From assembly GCA_025358575.1 (NCBI GenBank), contig JANYJA010000059.1:1-35201 (forward strand): a stretch of DNA of 35,201 bases, read 5' to 3'. How positions within the stretch are numbered: the stretch's first letter is position 1; the number at the start of each line of letters is the position of its first letter. The stretch is from Terriglobia bacterium. GTDB lineage: Bacteria; Acidobacteriota; Terriglobia; Bryobacterales; Bryobacteraceae. The position numbers were made by a program, and so were the translations under genes. This document shows positions 31,024 to 35,201 of this stretch, piece by piece. The notes beneath the pieces were generated by a model. The model was not told where the DNA came from and did no database searches. It saw nothing but the letters and a program-made list of their open reading frames with translations.

Positions 31024-32408
31024 ACCCGCGGAGAAAGGGTCTCTTCATCGCCGAGAACGGCACGAACCTGTTATTCACGTTCCTGCTGGTCAGCTCGCTC
31101 TTTCTGCTATGGGGTTTCTGTAACGGCCTCATCGACGTCATGGACAAGCACTTCCAGGACGAGTTAGGCCTTACGAAGTCCCAATCCGCGTGGGTGCAAT
31201 TCGCGCATTACCTCGGTTACTTCTTGATGGCCGTCCCCGCCGGTTGGCTCGCCAGCCGCCTCGGTTACAAAGGCGGCATCATAGCCGGTCTGCTGCTGGT
31301 TGCCGCCGGTGGCCTGTGGTTCATCCCCGCGACTCATATCAACTCGCTCGTCCACCAGGGAAGCGTCTCTTCCACTACATCGTTCATCGCCTTCCTCGCC
31401 GGTGTCTGCGTCATCGCCACGGGTCTCACTTTTCTCGAAACCATCGCCAACCCTTACACCACGGTGCTTGGCGATCCGCGCTATGCCGCGACGCGGATCA
31501 GTCTGGCTCAGTCCTGCAACGGAATCGGCTGGATCTTCGGCCCGATTGTCGGAAGCATGTATTTCTATTCGAAAAATGCCGAGGGCCAGAGCACCGGCAG
31601 CCAGACGCTGTACATCCCCTACGCCGCCATCGCCGTGATCGTGATCGGCCTCGCGGTGGTCTTTTACTTCGCGCGTGTTCCCGATATCAAGGCTGTGGAT
31701 GACTATCACCTCGACGACGCGTCACATTCCATCTGGTCGCACCAGCACTTCGTGTTCGCCATTGCCGCGCAATTCTTCTATGTTGCCGCGCAAGCCGGAA
31801 TTTTCAGCTTCTTCATCAACTACATGACCGCCGAAGTTCCCGCCATTCCCGCATCCTGGGATTCCACCCTGACTGGCCTGTCCACACACGCTGGCTTCTT
31901 GCAAAGCTGGTTGCAAGGCTGGTTCGAGACAAACAAAAATGGCGTCCTCGCAATCAGCAACAAAGGCGCCTCGAATCTGGCTTCCCTGGGTTTTCTCTGC
32001 TTCCTCATCGGGCGATTCACGGGAGCCGGCTTGTTGCGAACGTTCTCAGCTCACAAGATCCTCGGTCTCTACGCTCTCATGAACGTGGTCGCGACGTTCT
32101 TGATCTTCCTAAAACTCGGCTGGCTGTCGGTAGCATGTGTATTTTTGAGTTACTTCTTCATGTCGATTATGTTCCCGACGATCTTCGCTCTCGGTATCTT
32201 CGGGTTGGGCTCACGCGCCAAAAAAGCATCGGCGTTTATTGTGATGGCGATCATGGGCGGCGCTGTCTTACCCAAGCTAATGGGTTACGTCGCCGACATT
32301 TCCGATATGTCTCGCGGCTTCATCGTCCCAATGTTTTGCTTCGCGTTTGTGGCGTTCTACGCATATAAGTGGCCGAGGTTCAGCAACGCGGAGACGCTGC
32401 AACGGTGA
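31020..32408 (+). CDS. fucP: L-fucose:proton symporter, FucP-like MFS transporter
   Basis: A 462-aa 12-helix transporter of the major facilitator superfamily, FHS family. It begins at a GTG overlapping the fucosidase stop (GTGA). LLWGFCNGLIDVMDKHFQ places D39 where E. coli FucP has its proton-coupling Asp46, and GLTFLETIANPYTTVLG places E140 where FucP has Glu135. The segment AHYLGYFLMAVPAGWLASRLGYKGGIIAGL is also FucP-like. Together with the fucosidase it forms a release-and-import pair; the rest of the fucose pathway is not in the window. Another hexose as substrate is possible because FHS members vary. Confidence 0.88.
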   Translation: MNPRRKGLFIAENGTNLLFTFLLVSSLFLLWGFCNGLIDVMDKHFQDELGLTKSQSAWVQFAHYLGYFLMAVPAGWLASRLGYKGGIIAGLLLVAAGGLWFIPATHINSLVHQGSVSSTTSFIAFLAGVCVIATGLTFLETIANPYTTVLGDPRYAATRISLAQSCNGIGWIFGPIVGSMYFYSKNAEGQSTGSQTLYIPYAAIAVIVIGLAVVFYFARVPDIKAVDDYHLDDASHSIWSHQHFVFAIAAQFFYVAAQAGIFSFFINYMTAEVPAIPASWDSTLTGLSTHAGFLQSWLQGWFETNKNGVLAISNKGASNLASLGFLCFLIGRFTGAGLLRTFSAHKILGLYALMNVVATFLIFLKLGWLSVACVFLSYFFMSIMFPTIFALGIFGLGSRAKKASAFIVMAIMGGAVLPKLMGYVADISDMSRGFIVPMFCFAFVAFYAYKWPRFSNAETLQR

Positions 32409-32472
32409 GCCATAAGCCGAAAAGCGTGGCCCGCCGCTAGACACTCTGCCGCAATTAGGATATCGTATTCCG

Positions 32473-33117
32473 ATGTCGAACATCGCCGGTAAAGCGTACG
32501 CAATGAATGTGATTACTCCGATCCGCAGGTACACTGCATGGATAAATAAGGGGATTTTCATCATAGCGAACCTGATACCGAAAACGACGCTTGGCCTGCG
32601 CACTCTTTCTCTAATCCACTATGCACGTTGGGTCGTGATTACGAACAAGCAATTTCCCCGGCTAAGCCCAGACCAACCGGCGGAACATCTGAAGTATTCT
32701 TACATGTTGTTCTGCAGCAATTTCAATGGCAGCTGGAATCAGTACGTCGATTCCTTTTCTTCCGCGATCCCGGATGGCCTGGATTTTTTCTGGTTCTGGA
32801 ACGTAAAATATCCGCGGTCCCTTCCCATGCTGCCCTTTCACAGATATATTTCTTCGAACCAGATCTGGACGGACCACTACTACAATGCCTACCCAATGGC
32901 GTCGGCTAACGACGTGAAGTCTGGCCAGACGGTGAAAAAAGCCCTATTGACTTTTGTTAGCGACACGCGGACGGTAGATTCGGACACGTTTAAGGCAAAA
33001 TACAACTTACTTCTGCTAGAGCTTCAGCATGACCTGAGCCAGATGGCGCCGAACCTTGTTGTCAGCCTCTCGGCGGCGTCGGTGGAACGCCGGGAACAGA
33101 ACGAATCGAAGGTTTGA
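32473..33117 (+). CDS. Unknown protein, paralog of the next gene, DyP-associated
   Basis: A 214-aa protein with no named domain. The middle contains ARWVVI, YMLFCSNFNGSWNQYVDSF and FWFWNVKYP, which line up with ARFFVL, YLVFSSNFHGELEPYLEGM and the following helix of the next gene, so the two are paralogs. The F-x-S-N-[FY]-x-G-S-W pattern recalls uncharacterised proteins found next to DyP-type peroxidases in other bacteria. The strand-helix-strand pattern suggests a ferredoxin-like fold, as in DyP itself, but this is a guess. No signal peptide or membrane helix is seen. The ATG at 32473 has AGGA about a dozen bases upstream; a second ATG lies ten codons in. Confidence 0.7.
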   Translation: MSNIAGKAYAMNVITPIRRYTAWINKGIFIIANLIPKTTLGLRTLSLIHYARWVVITNKQFPRLSPDQPAEHLKYSYMLFCSNFNGSWNQYVDSFSSAIPDGLDFFWFWNVKYPRSLPMLPFHRYISSNQIWTDHYYNAYPMASANDVKSGQTVKKALLTFVSDTRTVDSDTFKAKYNLLLLELQHDLSQMAPNLVVSLSAASVERREQNESKV

Positions 33118-33132
33118 TCAAGGACGGCTTAC

Positions 33133-33795
33133 ATGGCAAACAAAAGAGGAAACGCATACGGTCTTACGGTGTTCTTTCCGATTCTCCCGCACGGACCCCA
33201 GAATTCCCAAGACGGGGTAAACGGCCAGACTTTCGCGGCGCTGATTCGCTATGAGCTGCAGCGTGTCGGCTGCAATGACGAAAGCCCAATGGCGCAGGTC
33301 CCCAACACCTACCTTGCGCGATTCTTCGTGCTGAACGACGTTGTGCACCAAGGTAAACCCGCCCACCTCGAACACCTCAACTCAAACTACCTGGTGTTTT
33401 CTTCTAACTTTCATGGCGAGCTGGAACCGTATCTGGAAGGCATGTGGAACGCGATTCAAGACACCATACAAGCCGTTCTGCAATACTGCGTTGGTTTCGA
33501 GAATGTGCGGGATGCCCCAGGGTTCGTCGAATACATAAAGAAGTGCCAGGTTACGACGACGTTCTACTTCAGCGGAAGCACCGAGGACTCGCTGGCCGAA
33601 CAACTGAAGGGGCTCTATATAAAGCAGGAGCTTTCTGCATTCGCCTACGAGAATCAAGGTAAACCCGCGGCGGAGTTACAAGCGGCGTTTCGGGAGTTTA
33701 TGAAACGCACTCAGCCGGAGAATCTGGCCGGACCCACCTGGAAGCCAGGCGCTCATCGTCTGGAAGATGCCGTTGTGGAGACATATCAAAAGTGA
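33133..33795 (+). CDS. Unknown protein, paralog of the previous gene, coupled to DyP peroxidase
   Basis: A 220-aa soluble protein of unknown function, 15 bases after its paralog, with CAAGGACGG as ribosome binding site. Residues about 60-125 (NTYLARFFVLND, LNSNYLVFSSNFHGELEPYL and the next helix) align with the preceding gene, while the N-terminal 55 residues (TVFFPILPHGPQNSQDG...) are different. A C-terminal helical segment (about 160-220) is rich in charged residues. Its TGA overlaps the GTG start of the peroxidase gene, so the two are probably co-translated and may act together. Confidence 0.75.
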   Translation: MANKRGNAYGLTVFFPILPHGPQNSQDGVNGQTFAALIRYELQRVGCNDESPMAQVPNTYLARFFVLNDVVHQGKPAHLEHLNSNYLVFSSNFHGELEPYLEGMWNAIQDTIQAVLQYCVGFENVRDAPGFVEYIKKCQVTTTFYFSGSTEDSLAEQLKGLYIKQELSAFAYENQGKPAAELQAAFREFMKRTQPENLAGPTWKPGAHRLEDAVVETYQK

Positions 33796-35201
33796 TTACT
33801 TCATTGGACCTTGGTGACATCCAGGGAAATATCGTTAAAGCGTATGGCCGGTACGGATTCCCGGTTGCCCGCCACGTGTTCTTCCGCGTGGACCGGCCTC
33901 AGGCCGGACGCACATTTGTTACTCGGATTACTCCTCTTATCACGACTTCAATCCAGTGGCCGGACGCGTTGAAAGCCCCACTGGTCACTTTCAACATCGG
34001 CTTTACTTATGAAGGCTTGAAGCACTTAGACATCCCCGAAGACACGCTCCATAGCTTTCCAGACGAGTTTGCCATGGGGATGCAGGCTCGGCGTGACATT
34101 ATTGGCGACACGGGACCGAATCACCCCAAACACTGGGACCCAATCTGGCATTCTCACGATCACTCTCAGCAGATCCATATCGTCATTTCTCTCAATGGGC
34201 GGAATGAGGAATGTCTTGAAAAGGGGTATGTGCAGATCCTCGACATACTGGCGCAAATACCCGGCGTCACGCAGTTATCTGGACATCGCGGCGAGGGTGG
34301 AGACAATCTGGCTTATCAATCGGCGGCGGTGGTGGGAGACGGAAAAGAGCACTTCGGATTCAGCGACGGGATCAGCAACACATACTTCGACGGCTGCGGC
34401 GAGAACCCTAAATTGGTAGTCGGCGGGGGGAAGCCAACGGGCCTTGACCCAAGCACGCTTGCGGGCTGGGCGCCGCTGCAAGCCGGCGAGTTCGTGCTGG
34501 GGCACGTCGACGAATCCTTCACCTATCCAACAGCGCCTAGCCCTCCGCTGTTCTCGCGCAACGGAACCTTCATGGTGTATCGAAAATTGCACCAGAATGT
34601 AGGCACATTCAACTCTTACCTCGATGAACATGGCCAATCCTTCCCAGGAGGCAAAGAGGCCCTCGCGGCGAAGTTCGCGGGGCGCTGGCGCAATGGCGCG
34701 CCGCTGGCATTATTCCCCACTGAGGAAAGTGCAACCCGGTTCGGCGAAGAATTCGAAGCGCTCAAAAAGAAGTCTCATAACAAAACCGCCACAGAACAAG
34801 AAAAGGCGCGTTATGCCGAGTTGCAGGTCCAGTTGGTGGGGTTCGATTACGGCGACGACAAGAAGGGCGCGAAATGCCCCTTCGGTTCACACACCCGTCG
34901 CACGAATCCGCGCAGCGCGCTACAGTTCGAGAGCGATAAAGCCTTCGCGACACCGGGTGCGCTCAGCAACCGGCGCCGGGTTTTACGCCGCGGCCTGACG
35001 TATGGCAGAGTGACGGATCCGGCCAGGGACGACGGCGATCATGGAGTCATCATTTTAATTCTGAATGCGGATTTGAGTCGTCAATTCGAGTTTGTGCAAC
35101 AACAATGGATTAATTTCGGAAATGATTTTAGATTGGGAAACGATCAAGACCCGCTTCTCGGAAATCACGGGATTAACGAAAACGCGCGTGGAAGGGGCAG
35201 G
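33792..35201 (+). CDS. DyP-type heme peroxidase, C-terminus beyond the window
   Basis: An open frame of 470 codons without a stop, from a GTG overlapping the previous stop (GTGA), running off the right edge. DyP peroxidases oxidise dyes and other bulky substrates with hydrogen peroxide using heme. The N-terminus LDLGDIQGNIVKAYG is a family opening. The distal motif GXXDG is GFSDG at 189-193 (D192 the acid-base Asp), and the proximal heme ligand is H367 in CPFGSHTRRTNPR. The long form (over 470 aa) fits the class without an export signal, and none is seen here. The two paralogous genes upstream are its likely functional partners. Confidence 0.93.
   Translation, partial: MITSLDLGDIQGNIVKAYGRYGFPVARHVFFRVDRPQAGRTFVTRITPLITTSIQWPDALKAPLVTFNIGFTYEGLKHLDIPEDTLHSFPDEFAMGMQARRDIIGDTGPNHPKHWDPIWHSHDHSQQIHIVISLNGRNEECLEKGYVQILDILAQIPGVTQLSGHRGEGGDNLAYQSAAVVGDGKEHFGFSDGISNTYFDGCGENPKLVVGGGKPTGLDPSTLAGWAPLQAGEFVLGHVDESFTYPTAPSPPLFSRNGTFMVYRKLHQNVGTFNSYLDEHGQSFPGGKEALAAKFAGRWRNGAPLALFPTEESATRFGEEFEALKKKSHNKTATEQEKARYAELQVQLVGFDYGDDKKGAKCPFGSHTRRTNPRSALQFESDKAFATPGALSNRRRVLRRGLTYGRVTDPARDDGDHGVIILILNADLSRQFEFVQQQWINFGNDFRLGNDQDPLLGNHGINENARGRGR

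Noticed and set aside
1-35201. CRISPR array, tRNA, rRNA, insertion sequence or prophage genes
   Set aside because: No regularly spaced repeats, cloverleaf genes, transposase or phage structural genes were seen on either strand by eye.

Overview
The window looks like chromosomal DNA of a Gram-negative, GC-rich (roughly 58-60% by eye) soil-type bacterium, most plausibly an acidobacterium of the Bryobacterales/Solibacter type. The main reasons are a BamA-like / SurA-like / TamB outer-membrane cassette, a full Tad (tight adherence) pilus locus with a GT-C-like membrane protein embedded in it, many short zinc-ribbon tails, and a Tat-exported GH29 fucosidase coupled to a FucP transporter. The taxonomic call is an inference; there is no rRNA or other marker gene in the window.

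Layout. (1) 1-1924 is a small accessory island. It holds the start of a KAP-like P-loop NTPase on the minus strand that runs off the left edge, a divergent HEPN + triple zinc-ribbon protein, and a HicB/HicA pair whose HicA lacks the expected catalytic histidine. (2) 2214-3419 carries two minus-strand membrane proteins of unknown function. (3) 3484-5011 carries a D-2-hydroxyacid dehydrogenase followed by a broken SIMPL-domain gene. (4) 5038-6506 carries, on the minus strand, a ThiF/MoeB-type E1 enzyme and an MscL channel with a zinc-ribbon tail. (5) 6554-14231 is a tightly overlapping three-gene operon: a POTRA/beta-barrel protein (BamA/TamA superfamily), a short SurA-N-like chaperone and a 1353-residue TamB.

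(6) 14297-26448 is the Tad pilus operon: two TadE-like pseudopilins, a TadG-like protein, a GT-C-like polytopic protein, three Flp pilins (the third only 54 aa), CpaB, CpaC, CpaE, CpaF, TadB and TadC. Most junctions overlap or nearly touch, so translation is probably coupled. A 32-aa membrane peptide, a squalene-cyclase-fold toroid protein and a Tat-exported DUF362 protein follow in the same direction. The prepilin peptidase (CpaA) needed to mature the pilins lies just downstream on the opposite strand, behind a DUF192 gene. No TadD/TPR lipoprotein gene is seen. (7) 29458-32408 is a fucose-use pair (fucosidase, FucP) with a plausible promoter and LacI-type operator. (8) 32473 to the right edge holds two mutually related proteins of unknown function followed by a DyP-type peroxidase that runs off the window.

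The best candidates for something undescribed are the KAP/HEPN-zinc-ribbon divergent pair at the left edge, the two-paralog + DyP peroxidase module at the right edge, and the GT-C-like protein and toroid/DUF362 additions to the Tad operon. No CRISPR array, tRNA, rRNA, insertion sequence or phage gene was recognised.
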